Shown piece by piece: positions 6,288 to 14,765 of a DNA stretch of 22,820 bases. The translations under genes and the position numbers were made by a program. Source of the stretch: a virus; IMG/VR virus record IMGVR_UViG_3300036985_007539, positions 1-22,820 of that record; one strand, 5' to 3'. Each line of letters begins with the position of its first letter. Position 1 is the first letter of the stretch. The notes under the pieces were generated by a model, which saw only the letters and a program-made list of their open reading frames with translations, did no database searches and was not told where the DNA came from.

Positions 6288-7241
6288 ATGGCAATTACGA
6301 CCAGTAGTGTGTTGCCGGCAGCCGTACAACAAAGTTTATCTTTAAAGTTACTGTCGGTTCCAACACCTTACATGATTCATAGCATACCAGCTATGAAAAA
6401 AAACATGCCTGCTAATGGTGGTAGAACTTTGCGTATGAGACGTTACAACGCTCTACATACAGCAACAGTACCACTCGGAAATTCAGGCGTTACCCCACCA
6501 GCTCAACAATTAACAGCTGTTGATATTGATGCTACGATTGATTTTTATGGTTCTTATGTATTAATAAACGAACAAGTAACATTACAATCTGAAGATCCTG
6601 TTCTTAATTCAGCAGCACAAAGACTTGGCGTTTCTTTAAGACAAACAGAAGACGAATTAGTACGTAACATGCTTGCTTCTACAGCAGCTTTCATTAACTG
6701 TGTTAATGGAACAAATGGCGACAATCCAACAGAATTAACACGTGGTGATATTGACGAAGTTATTCGTTCATTAGCAAATTCTAATGCATATACAATATCT
6801 GATAGTATTGAAGGTACAAATCAATTTGGTACTTCTCCTGTTCGTGATAGCTACCTTGCTTTAGCTAGCACACAGTTAATTGGAGATTTGGAAAATGTAA
6901 CAGGATTCATTTCTAAAGTACAATATCCTGGTAATGGTAATGATGCTTTACGTCCTGAATGGGGTAGTGTATCAAATATCCGTTTCTTACTATCTTCAAT
7001 GGGTTCTGTAGCTGCTAATGCTTCTTTAAATGATGCCAATATATATAATATTTTTTGTGTAGGTATGGAAGCATATGCTGTTATTGAACAAGATGGATAT
7101 AGTGCTCAATTCATTCTAAGACCACCCATTTATGATGGTCCTTTAGCATTGAATTCTAGTGCAGGTTATAAATTTGCACAAGTTCCAAGAATCACGAATG
7201 ATGCTTGGGTTATTAATCTAAGAACTACATTAAGCGTATAA
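6288..7241 (+). CDS. Major capsid protein, N4-gp56 family
   Basis: A 317-residue protein that forms the icosahedral shell. It fits the N4-gp56 family of HK97-fold capsid proteins. Indications are the N-terminal MRRYNALHTAT (residues 50-60), the central YVLINEQVTLQSEDPVLN (90-107), the charged helix RQTEDELVRNMLAS (118-131), a VRDSYLALAS-like helix and a C-terminal FILRPPIYDGPL. Length is within the normal range for the family. The ATG at 6288 follows CTGGAGT about 9 bases upstream. The gene follows the scaffold and precedes an FCCH-domain virion protein, as in many short-tailed phages with this capsid type. Capsids of this family assemble around a portal like the one encoded at the left edge. 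Confidence 0.92.
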   Translation: MAITTSSVLPAAVQQSLSLKLLSVPTPYMIHSIPAMKKNMPANGGRTLRMRRYNALHTATVPLGNSGVTPPAQQLTAVDIDATIDFYGSYVLINEQVTLQSEDPVLNSAAQRLGVSLRQTEDELVRNMLASTAAFINCVNGTNGDNPTELTRGDIDEVIRSLANSNAYTISDSIEGTNQFGTSPVRDSYLALASTQLIGDLENVTGFISKVQYPGNGNDALRPEWGSVSNIRFLLSSMGSVAANASLNDANIYNIFCVGMEAYAVIEQDGYSAQFILRPPIYDGPLALNSSAGYKFAQVPRITNDAWVINLRTTLSV

Positions 7242-7251
7242 GGAGGATACT

Positions 7252-8199
7252 ATGACTGTTGAAACTGAAATAATGGTCGGTAAGTATACTTCCGATGGTA
7301 ATTATAAAATATTGCAACTTCCCAATGAAATTCAATATTTTTCTATTGACAACTATACACAATATAGTTCTACTGCAACTCCAGGCGTTGTAAAGAGTGC
7401 TAAATGGTATTTAGGAATGCCTGAAGATTCATATTTAGGTATTAAAAATACCGATGCTAAAGCTACAGATGAAAGCGTATTAGGTTTAACTGGCGGTTTC
7501 CGTTGGTTAGAAAGTCAACCAAATAATCTAGGTGCTGTTGTAACAGGAACTGTAATAACAGCAGCTTCTCCAGCAGTATGCTCAGCAGTTGCTCATGGTT
7601 ATTCAATAGGTGATGTAGTTCAAATAACTGGATCTGTAGGCATGTTACAAATAGCTGGAATGGAATTTTCTATTACAGCTACTGGTGATTCTGATCATTT
7701 TACGATTGGATATTTGCCAGCTGTAGGTTTTGCTGCTCCTGCTAGTGCTTTTAAAGTACGTAGAGTAGTAACACCTCCAGAATTTTTCCCACGTCGCAGA
7801 TTTATCACATCCATTACAAAAGCTGTAGAAGCAGTGATTAAATTCTCTGTTGTACATGGTTATTCTGCTGGTGAATTAATTACTGTTCATGTGCCAGTTG
7901 CTTTTGGAATGAAACAAATTGAAGGTAAACAAGCAAAGATTCTATCGGTAGATACAGTAAATAACACAATTACTGTTGATATCAATACTTCTTCATTTGA
8001 TACTTTCGCATTTCCAGCATCTGCAAGTGTTCCATTTACTCAAGCTTATGTTGTTCCATATGGTGACTATGCTTTAGTATTAACAGGAGCAACCAAAAAC
8101 GAAGGCTTCCGTGGCTTACGTTTAGGTTCTGCTGTTTGTGGAGCTGCTAGTGATGCAATGAAATGGTTTGCTCTATCCGCAGGATATCAAGTTTTGTAA
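7252..8199 (+). CDS. Virion protein with two FCCH-like domains, probable capsid decoration
   Basis: A 315-residue protein starting at ATG 7252 with a near-perfect AAGGAGG site. Residues about 100-155 and 185-250 form two copies of the beta-barrel module called the ubiquitin-activating E1 FCCH-like domain, which in phages has nothing to do with ubiquitin. Landmarks are AHGYSIGDVVQITG with MLQIAGMEFSI in copy 1, and VHGYSAGELITVHV with MKQIEGKQAKI in copy 2. Such proteins are often encoded next to N4-gp56 capsid proteins and are thought to decorate the capsid or join the neck. The position 10 bases after the capsid gene supports a high-copy head protein. A third FCCH-like segment is present in the 733-residue tail protein downstream. 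Confidence 0.75.
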   Translation: MTVETEIMVGKYTSDGNYKILQLPNEIQYFSIDNYTQYSSTATPGVVKSAKWYLGMPEDSYLGIKNTDAKATDESVLGLTGGFRWLESQPNNLGAVVTGTVITAASPAVCSAVAHGYSIGDVVQITGSVGMLQIAGMEFSITATGDSDHFTIGYLPAVGFAAPASAFKVRRVVTPPEFFPRRRFITSITKAVEAVIKFSVVHGYSAGELITVHVPVAFGMKQIEGKQAKILSVDTVNNTITVDINTSSFDTFAFPASASVPFTQAYVVPYGDYALVLTGATKNEGFRGLRLGSAVCGAASDAMKWFALSAGYQVL

Positions 8200-8206
8200 A
8201 ATTTTA

Positions 8207-8321
8207 AGGAGCGTTCTAAGTTAAAAAAAGATGCTTTATTTATGTCGTGGCATTTTCTACTAAGACTTTTATGGTAGGTTTAAAATAGAAAATGTAATAA
8301 ATAAATTAATGGAACGCTCCT
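8207..8321 (+). repeat. 115-base extended hairpin between virion genes
   Basis: Three nested stems in the 144-base gap make one long rod. AGGAGCGTTC (8207-8216) pairs with GAACGCTCCT (8312-8321). TTTATTTAT (8235-8243) pairs with ATAAATAAA (8297-8305). CATTTTCTA (8251-8259) pairs with TAGAAAATG (8286-8294). All 28 pairs are perfect. No T-run follows on the plus strand, where the sequence is A-rich (TGCTTAAAAAAAAAGG). It may be an RNA processing or stability element of the virion transcript, a small RNA, or a MITE-like inverted-repeat insertion. Confidence 0.8.
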
Positions 8322-8343
8322 GCTTAAAAAAAAAGGAAGAAAA

Positions 8344-8667
8344 ATGGTTTATATAAAAAAAAATAACGAAGAAAAATTAGCAAAAATGCATGAAGCAGAT
8401 AATATATTAGTCAAAGGTATCTTTACATGTTTAGAGCCCAAAGGTGGCGATATAACATTTCCTTATCGTAAGTATAAGGAAGATAAAACAGTGAATTATC
8501 ATTTTGAAGATGGTAAAGAGTATGAAATACCAATTTGTGTTGCAAAACATTTGAACAATTGTGGATGGGAAGTAAATGCTCACTTACTAGATAAAAATGG
8601 TGATACATATGTTGGTATAGGTAAAAAAGAAAAAAGGTTTGTATTTCAAAGTAATGAACTTATTTAA
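8344..8667 (+). CDS. Small structural-type protein, conserved in capsid operons
   Basis: A 107-residue protein starting at ATG 8344, with AAGGAAG 4-5 bases upstream. The segment FPYRKYKEDKTVNYHFEDG (residues 40-58), followed by YEIPICVAKHLNNCGW (60-75), resembles a short protein often found between capsid and connector genes of podoviruses with N4-gp56 capsids. Its function is unknown to me; a head-completion or minor virion role is inferred from position. It follows the 115-base hairpin and precedes the connector gene by 12 bases. There is no signal peptide or membrane segment. Confidence 0.65.
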   Translation: MVYIKKNNEEKLAKMHEADNILVKGIFTCLEPKGGDITFPYRKYKEDKTVNYHFEDGKEYEIPICVAKHLNNCGWEVNAHLLDKNGDTYVGIGKKEKRFVFQSNELI

Positions 8668-8679
8668 TAAGCGGTTATT

Positions 8680-9627
8680 ATGACTACATTAGATACAATA
8701 AGAACAAAAATAAGAAGATTGGTAGCCTCTCCATCTGCCTCACAATTAAGTGATAGTCAGATCGATTTTTATATAAATACTTTTTATTTAGATGATCTTC
8801 CTCAATATCTAAAGATATTTGATCTTAAGACTGTATATACATTTTATACAGAGCCAAATATTGATAAATATCCATTAAATATAAATCCATCATTTGTTAG
8901 TGCTACTACGAAGGCATATTATAGTGTGGAACCTCCTGTATATATTGCTGGATATGAATCATATTATACTCAAGACAGAACCGAATTTTTCAGATTATAT
9001 TCATACATAAATTATGAAAATACAGTTAGTGGAAATAATACTTTAGGTCCATACGACATCCAGATAACAAACGTTCCAGTTATTCGAAATCAAGTTACTA
9101 TATCGGCTAAAGATTCATTAGGAGCAAATCTTATTGTTACAGATGATGGTTCTGGTGGATTTACTGGCGATGTCCTTGCAGGATCAATAGATTATGTAAC
9201 TGGTAGTATAACTGGATTACAATTCACCAATGATATTCCCAATAGTGAACTTATCACTATTCAATCTGTACCTTATGTAGCTAACAAACCAAAGACAATA
9301 TTATTTTTCGATAATACTTTTATCGTAAGACCTATTCCTGACAACACTTATAAGATAGACATAAATGCTTGTATTTATCCTACAGTATTATTAAATATAG
9401 ATGATTCACCTTCTCCACAAAATCTATGGCAATTATTGGCTTATGGTGCAGCTCAGAAAGTACTTGAAGATAGAGGAAATGTTGAAAATGATCAGATAAT
9501 GTCTCAAAAATTAGCTGCACAATTAATACTATGTAATAGAAAAACATTAGAACAAAACAGACCAGTAAGGGCATCGACTATATATACGTCTTATGATTAT
9601 CCTTATGGCAACATGAAACAATTCTAG
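8680..9627 (+). CDS. Probable head-tail connector (adaptor) protein
   Basis: A 315-residue protein. The N-terminus, TIRTKIRRLVASPSASQLSD then IDFYINTFYLDDLPQYL (residues 5-43), is a helical start typical of phage adaptor or neck proteins that bind below the portal. The C-terminal part, LWQLLAYGAAQKVLEDRGN (residues 248-266) followed by a helix and an arginine-rich YDYPYG tail, supports this. Between them lies an inserted beta module (about 117-200) with DDGSGGFTGD and GSIDYVTGSI. A related module occurs near the N-terminus of the 733-residue tail protein. The ribosome site is weak (GCGGTTATTATG). In assembly order it should bridge the portal and the nozzle. The family is assigned from overall pattern, so the exact name is uncertain. 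Confidence 0.65.
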   Translation: MTTLDTIRTKIRRLVASPSASQLSDSQIDFYINTFYLDDLPQYLKIFDLKTVYTFYTEPNIDKYPLNINPSFVSATTKAYYSVEPPVYIAGYESYYTQDRTEFFRLYSYINYENTVSGNNTLGPYDIQITNVPVIRNQVTISAKDSLGANLIVTDDGSGGFTGDVLAGSIDYVTGSITGLQFTNDIPNSELITIQSVPYVANKPKTILFFDNTFIVRPIPDNTYKIDINACIYPTVLLNIDDSPSPQNLWQLLAYGAAQKVLEDRGNVENDQIMSQKLAAQLILCNRKTLEQNRPVRASTIYTSYDYPYGNMKQF

Positions 9628-9635
9628 AGGTAAAT

Positions 9636-10232
9636 ATGGTTTATTTAAATAACATACCTAATGCTACAGATTTTCTATCTCAAAGTCAGTCCCAGTTAAA
9701 AGAAAACTTTTCACAATTAGAGACACAATTTAGTGTAGACCATGATTCTCTACTTGCAGGACATGCTACAGGTAAACATTTAAAACTTACACTACCAAAA
9801 CGAGCTGCAGATCCAACTACAGTAGCTGATGAAATAGTACTGTATACTAAAGCAGTTGGTGCTGATGTTAACTTATTTTACAGAAATCAAAATAATGGAA
9901 CAGTTAATCAAATAACATATAGCCCACAACCATATATAAGAGCATTTGGTCATTGTGATAAACTTGGAACTCTTATAGGTACATCTCTTAATCTTGCTTC
10001 AGTAGTTACTTCAGTATCAGGAGATAACTATAAATTTAAATTTACATTTACAACACCTTTAGCAGATTCTAATTATACTATATTAGCAACTCCAAGTTTT
10101 CCTAATTTTATTTCAGGAGGAGCAGCTTGTGATATTATAGAAAGAACTGCAACTAATTTTACAGTTAGTATATTTGGTGATAATGCTCCTCGTGTTGCTT
10201 CTGGTCTTGATGTTCTTATCTTAAAAGTTTAG
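9636..10232 (+). CDS. Virion protein of unknown role (tail-associated)
   Basis: A 198-residue protein starting at ATG 9636 after AGAGGT. The N-terminus (YLNNIPNATDFLSQSQSQL, residues 3-21) followed by SVDHDSLLAGHATGKHLKL (33-51) is a pattern seen in small virion proteins of marine and other podoviruses. It probably forms a helical attachment segment followed by a beta-rich C-terminal half. Around residues 105-198 the sequence alternates hydrophobic and polar residues, as in a beta sandwich. It sits between the connector and the nozzle-like gene with 8-base gaps on each side, so it is almost certainly co-expressed and part of the particle. It may be a short fibre or tail decoration; I cannot decide. 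Confidence 0.6.
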   Translation: MVYLNNIPNATDFLSQSQSQLKENFSQLETQFSVDHDSLLAGHATGKHLKLTLPKRAADPTTVADEIVLYTKAVGADVNLFYRNQNNGTVNQITYSPQPYIRAFGHCDKLGTLIGTSLNLASVVTSVSGDNYKFKFTFTTPLADSNYTILATPSFPNFISGGAACDIIERTATNFTVSIFGDNAPRVASGLDVLILKV

Positions 10233-10240
10233 GTTAAATT

Positions 10241-12442
10241 ATGTATCAACCTTTTTATATAGAAGCATTCAAAACAGGTCTAGAACTTGATAAACCATCT
10301 TTTAAAATAGAAGATGATGCTTTTGAAATTTTAGAAGATGCTTATGTTTGGAGAGAAAGAGTTATTAAAAAAAAAGGTTATGAAAAAAAATGCAGACTTA
10401 CAAGAACACCAACAGTAAGTTCTCTAGGAAATACCACGGGTAGTACTAGCAGTGGTAATATAAAGACATTCTTATCACTAGAAACGAACATGGAACTAGC
10501 TCAGAATACAATAGTGATACATATTGCTGCTCCAAATGCTGAGATATTTACTGAACCATCAACAGCAGATGGTACATTAGTTGGTAGTGGTGGTGGCACT
10601 GGAACGATAAATTATGTTACAGGAGCTTATACATTAGTATCTGGAAGTGGATGGGGTGCTGGGCATGCTATAACTATTAATTTTAGTTATTATCCTGGAT
10701 TACCTTGTGTAGGTTTAGGTGTAAGAGAATTAGCTTCAATCAATGCTGAACAGTCATATGCTTTTGATACGAAATATTTCTATTTATGGAGTAATACTGT
10801 TCAAAATTTCATGGAAGCTGGTGTTGGAACAACATGGTTAGGTAGTGATTCTGATTTTTTTCATGGAGCAAATTATTACAGTTCTAGTGTAGGTGGAGAC
10901 ATATTTTTTGTAACAAATTTTAATAAAGGACTAACACCAGATCCAATACGATATTATAATTCAACATTTACGACATTTAATCCTGATGTTGATGGCATTG
11001 GAAATAAGTTGCAGCAAGCATTGTTATTAATTCCTTATAAAGGCCGTTTAATAGCTTTAAACGTATATGAAGGTTCATCATTAGCTACTGCTACACAGAT
11101 TGGTGGAAGAGCTCGTTGGTCATGGAATGGTGATGCTTTAGTAGCTGGTTCTTGGCGCAGTGATATTGCTGGTAAGGGTGGTTATATTGATGCTCCAACG
11201 AGTGAATATATAATTTCTGCTGGATTTATAAAAGATACCTTAATAGTTGGTTTTGAAAGATCAGTATTTCGTTTAAGATATACTGCAAATGAGATATTAC
11301 CATTTGTATGGGAACGTATAAGTAATGAATATGGTATCGAATCGACAGATTCTGTAATAAAACTTGATCAGAATCAAATAGCCATAGCAGCAAATGGTAT
11401 CATAATGTCTGATGGTTTAGGTGTTAAACGTATAGACCAAAAAATCCCAGACTTAGCATTTCAAATCAATAATGATAATGAAGGAAACAAAAGAGTCCAT
11501 GGGATACGTGACGATGTTAATAAATTGATTTATTGGACATATACTGATGCATCTCTTGGAAGTTCTTTTCCAAATAGAATTTTAGTATTTAACTTTGAGA
11601 ACTATTCATGGGCAATTTTTAAAGATACTCTTACATGTTTCAGTTATTTACAAAGATCTAGTGATTACACATGGTTAGATTATTTTAATCATACATGGGA
11701 AAATTGTAATTTTCCTTGGAATTCTTTCAAGCAACAATCATTAGTTCAAACGGTTATTGCAGGTAATCAACAAGGTTACATATTTCAAATGCAAGTAAAA
11801 AATTATAATGATTCAAGCTTAGCTATAAAATCTATAACTCCTGGTTTATCTGTCATCTTGACAATCGTTAATCATAATTTTAATAATTCTGATTTCATTT
11901 ATGTAACAGGAATTATTGGTACATGCAATGTATTGAATGATAAAACATATAGAATTAGTGTAATTGATGTTAACAATATAAGAATAAGTAGTATTTTTGG
12001 ATTACCTCCCACAGTACCAATAGGAAGCACATATTTAGGTGGTGGTGAAGTTTCTACAGTTCATGATTTTAAAGTACGTACAAAGTCATTTAATCTAGCA
12101 CAAATGGGTAAAGGACTAGAATTTGGTTACCTAGATTTTCTTTTAGACAGAACAGAAAATGGTGAATTTAATGTTGATTTATATTTAGACAATAATGATA
12201 GCTATAAAATAAATGTTAATGATTCATTTTTCAACACAACCGTGTCTTCAACAATATCTGATCAAGATTTACCCGCAGAGAAGAAAGTCATGCATAGATT
12301 TTTTTGTCATGCAAACACTCATTTTGTTCAATTTGAATTTAATTTAACACAGAACCAAAAATCCGATAGAAGTATATCATCTTCAGATATACAAATTCAT
12401 TCTTTAACATTATGGATGGATAAATCAGGAAGGATGGTATGA
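10241..12442 (+). CDS. Large tail protein, nozzle / DNA-stabilisation type
   Basis: A 733-residue protein, the largest in the window. The N-terminal AFEILEDAYVWRERVIKKKG (residues 28-47) and the long beta-rich middle with GFERSVFRLRY, RISNEYGIESTDS, AIAANGIIMSDG and GNKRVHGIRDDVNKLIYWTY match the pattern of the tail nozzle or tube-B-type proteins of short-tailed phages (analogous to P22 gp10 or T7 gp12), which close the neck and hold the packaged DNA. Two extra modules are inserted. Residues about 72-150 share the INYVTG/IDYVTG beta module with the connector protein. Residues about 524-590 look like an FCCH domain (LTIVNHNFNNSDFIYVTG). The gene overlaps the next one by ATGA. The analogy is by architecture and position; sequence identity to known nozzles cannot be checked here. 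Confidence 0.65.
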   Translation: MYQPFYIEAFKTGLELDKPSFKIEDDAFEILEDAYVWRERVIKKKGYEKKCRLTRTPTVSSLGNTTGSTSSGNIKTFLSLETNMELAQNTIVIHIAAPNAEIFTEPSTADGTLVGSGGGTGTINYVTGAYTLVSGSGWGAGHAITINFSYYPGLPCVGLGVRELASINAEQSYAFDTKYFYLWSNTVQNFMEAGVGTTWLGSDSDFFHGANYYSSSVGGDIFFVTNFNKGLTPDPIRYYNSTFTTFNPDVDGIGNKLQQALLLIPYKGRLIALNVYEGSSLATATQIGGRARWSWNGDALVAGSWRSDIAGKGGYIDAPTSEYIISAGFIKDTLIVGFERSVFRLRYTANEILPFVWERISNEYGIESTDSVIKLDQNQIAIAANGIIMSDGLGVKRIDQKIPDLAFQINNDNEGNKRVHGIRDDVNKLIYWTYTDASLGSSFPNRILVFNFENYSWAIFKDTLTCFSYLQRSSDYTWLDYFNHTWENCNFPWNSFKQQSLVQTVIAGNQQGYIFQMQVKNYNDSSLAIKSITPGLSVILTIVNHNFNNSDFIYVTGIIGTCNVLNDKTYRISVIDVNNIRISSIFGLPPTVPIGSTYLGGGEVSTVHDFKVRTKSFNLAQMGKGLEFGYLDFLLDRTENGEFNVDLYLDNNDSYKINVNDSFFNTTVSSTISDQDLPAEKKVMHRFFCHANTHFVQFEFNLTQNQKSDRSISSSDIQIHSLTLWMDKSGRMV

Positions 12443-12933
12443 GTTATCAACCTGGAAATTCTATTAATTCTTTTTTGCCGACGGACATAATACTTCCTGA
12501 TGATCAAAAAGAATTAAATACAATGCTTGATGAGTTATTCAGAAAGATAATAGATGCTGTTAACAATAAAGATATTGGTCAATACAACACTGTAGAATTA
12601 GTCAATGGTCAGAAATTTTTTACTGTTGGAGATCCACAAAAATTTAAAGATGTATATCGTAAAGTAATAAATTTTGGATCATTGCCAAATAATACCACAA
12701 AGAATGTTGCACACGGAATATCCGTAACATCATCAACATTATTTACAAGAATATATGCAACAGCGACAAATACCACTGGATTAGTCAGTATACCTATTCC
12801 ATATTCAGACCCAACTGCGATCGCTAATTGTATAAAAATACAAATTGATGCTACAAATGTAGGTATAACTACATTGATTAATTATTCCAGTTTCAACACT
12901 TGTTATGTGGTTTTGGAGTATTTACAATATTGA
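12439..12933 (+). CDS. Small tail protein
   Basis: A 164-residue protein whose ATG overlaps the TGA of the nozzle gene (ATGA), indicating translational coupling. The N-terminal third is helical and acidic (ILPDDQKELNTMLDELFRKI, residues 18-37). The remainder is beta-rich, with VYRKVINFGSLPN followed by TTKNVAHGISV (residues about 72-96), a short pattern seen in tail-tip and fibre-attachment proteins of podoviruses. It probably joins the distal end of the tail or holds a fibre. The role is inferred from gene order and this motif; no enzyme motif is present. Confidence 0.6.
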   Translation: MSYQPGNSINSFLPTDIILPDDQKELNTMLDELFRKIIDAVNNKDIGQYNTVELVNGQKFFTVGDPQKFKDVYRKVINFGSLPNNTTKNVAHGISVTSSTLFTRIYATATNTTGLVSIPIPYSDPTAIANCIKIQIDATNVGITTLINYSSFNTCYVVLEYLQY

Positions 12934-12947
12934 TTAGGAGATAATAT

Positions 12948-13505
12948 ATGCCTAAGTTAGGTGAATTTTTCTTTGGTAAAAGCAGTAGTACAGAACAAAT
13001 GCCGTTATTTAGTCCAGAACAAATGGCGTTTCTTAATAAAATTCTTGGTGCTGTTGAACCTGGAACAATGTCTGGAATAGATTATTTAACAAAAATGGTT
13101 TCAGGAGATCAGGGATCTATGAATGCATTTACAGATCCATATATGAGACAATTTCAAGAGCAAACAATACCATCTATATCTGAAAGATTTGCTAATTTAG
13201 ATGCTCAGAAATCAAGTGCTTTTGGACAATCATTAAGTCAAGCTGGAGCTGGATTACAAGAACAATTAGCAGCATTACGTGCAAATCTTAAAAATCAAGC
13301 TTTATCACAATTACAAGGATATGCAGGTATGGGATTGGGACAACAATATCAAAATATTGTTAAACCAGGAACATCTGGAATGTTTGCTGGAATGGCTGCA
13401 GGAGCTGGTTCTGCAATTGGTTCAGCTGCTGGTTCTGCAATGATGGGCGGTATGGGTTTTGGTGGTGCTGGCGGTGCTGGACTTAGTTCATTAGCTGTTC
13501 TTTAA
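12948..13505 (+). CDS. DNA-ejection (internal virion) protein, small
   Basis: A 185-residue protein starting at ATG 12948 after AGGAG. It has a helical middle (residues about 62-130) with TDPYMRQFQEQTIPSISERF, SSAFGQSLSQAGAGLQEQLA and repeated Ala/Gln. The C-terminal stretch, about residues 145-180, is almost only Gly, Ala, Ser and Met, as expected for a membrane-inserting segment. This is the usual build of the smallest ejection protein of P22-like or related podoviruses, which leaves the head with the DNA and helps form a channel through the cell envelope. Two larger proteins of the same kind follow directly, giving the common set of three ejection proteins. Confidence 0.7.
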   Translation: MPKLGEFFFGKSSSTEQMPLFSPEQMAFLNKILGAVEPGTMSGIDYLTKMVSGDQGSMNAFTDPYMRQFQEQTIPSISERFANLDAQKSSAFGQSLSQAGAGLQEQLAALRANLKNQALSQLQGYAGMGLGQQYQNIVKPGTSGMFAGMAAGAGSAIGSAAGSAMMGGMGFGGAGGAGLSSLAVL

Positions 13506-13526
13506 TTATCTTTAAAAGGAGTTTAT

Positions 13527-14765
13527 ATGGTTTTAGGAGCATTAGTAGTACCACAAAATGATATTGGAGCACAAATTGGTCAATCTTTTGGAGCTGGTCT
13601 TGGTCAAGGTTTATCTAGACAATTTGATAGTTTTAGAGATACTAAAAAATTAAAAAATCTTTCTTTAAAATGGAATAAAGAAACTCCAAAAGACCAAATA
13701 ATAACGGAAATTATGACTTCTGATGCTAGTCCTGAAGCAAAGCAAGCATATTTATCTAATCTTACTTCTTTATGGCAAATAGAACAACGTGGGGCTGAAA
13801 CAGAATTAAAAAAACAAAAATTAGGTCAAATTCAATCATTATTAGGTATTTTTGGAGAAGATCAACAACCACAAGCTCAAAATAATAATCCATTAGAAGC
13901 TTTAACAGAAAAAAGAGGATCTTATAACGCAGCACAAAATGCTATCGATCAAGTACAAGATCAACCACAACAATCTCAAATGACACAAATGCAACAACCA
14001 ATGCAACAACAACAAGAACAAGTAAAACAACCATTAAAAAGCTTCAATCAAAAGCAAATATTAGCAGCAACGATGTTAGATCCTAATATTGGGCGTGCTA
14101 TGATGGAACAGAATAAATTCAAACAGAAAGAAGATCTTCAAAGTAGAAAAGATATTTCAAGTTCATATAAAGAAACAAAAGATTACAGAAATACTCTTAA
14201 TACTTCTTACAAGGCTGCTTTAGAAGATAAACAAGTTTATAAACGCATGATGGAATTAAATGACAAAAACTTAGCTAGTCCTTTTCAGGCTGTGTTATCA
14301 GAACATTTTAATATTCCTATAAGTATATTGTCTAATCCTCAATCTGAAGAATTTGAAAAACTTGTAGCAACAATGACTAGAAACGTTAAGCAATATTATG
14401 GCGCTAGAATTACAAACTTAGATCTTGAGATGTTTTTAAAGGGTATTCCAACATTGAAGAACTCAAAAGAAGGTCGTCAACTTATTATAGAAACACTTGA
14501 AAAATTGAACAAACCTAAAGAATTGGAATACAAAGCTTATCAAGATATAAAAAAAGAATATAAAGACAAACCACTTCCATTTGATTTACAAGAACGTGTG
14601 TTAGAAAAAATAGAACCTGAACTTGATAATTTGTCTAAAGAAATTAAATCATCTATAGGCAAAGATTCTTCTAAAATTTTAGTCATATCTCCAGAAGGAA
14701 AAAAGTACAAACTTCCTAAAGAACATATAGACGAAGCTTTAAAGGCTGGTTGGAGGACAGAATAA
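13527..14765 (+). CDS. DNA-ejection (internal virion) protein, glutamine-rich
   Basis: A 412-residue protein starting at ATG 13527 after AAAGGAG. The N-terminus (DIGAQIGQSFGAGLGQGLSR, residues 12-31) is Gly-rich and amphipathic. A low-complexity Gln/Met region spans about residues 117-175, followed by charged helices up to residue 390. The final residues, LVISPEGKKYKLPKEHIDEA and onward to GWRTE, form a small C-terminal motif that often ends phage internal virion proteins. The protein is predicted to be carried inside the capsid and released ahead of the DNA. It sits between the small and the 435-residue ejection proteins; the next start codon overlaps its stop (TAATG). There is no lysozyme or transglycosylase motif. 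Confidence 0.65.
   Translation: MVLGALVVPQNDIGAQIGQSFGAGLGQGLSRQFDSFRDTKKLKNLSLKWNKETPKDQIITEIMTSDASPEAKQAYLSNLTSLWQIEQRGAETELKKQKLGQIQSLLGIFGEDQQPQAQNNNPLEALTEKRGSYNAAQNAIDQVQDQPQQSQMTQMQQPMQQQQEQVKQPLKSFNQKQILAATMLDPNIGRAMMEQNKFKQKEDLQSRKDISSSYKETKDYRNTLNTSYKAALEDKQVYKRMMELNDKNLASPFQAVLSEHFNIPISILSNPQSEEFEKLVATMTRNVKQYYGARITNLDLEMFLKGIPTLKNSKEGRQLIIETLEKLNKPKELEYKAYQDIKKEYKDKPLPFDLQERVLEKIEPELDNLSKEIKSSIGKDSSKILVISPEGKKYKLPKEHIDEALKAGWRTE

Noticed and set aside
7252-8199. Ubiquitin-pathway function suggested by the FCCH domain name
   Set aside because: In phages the module is a structural beta barrel; no E1 active site is present.
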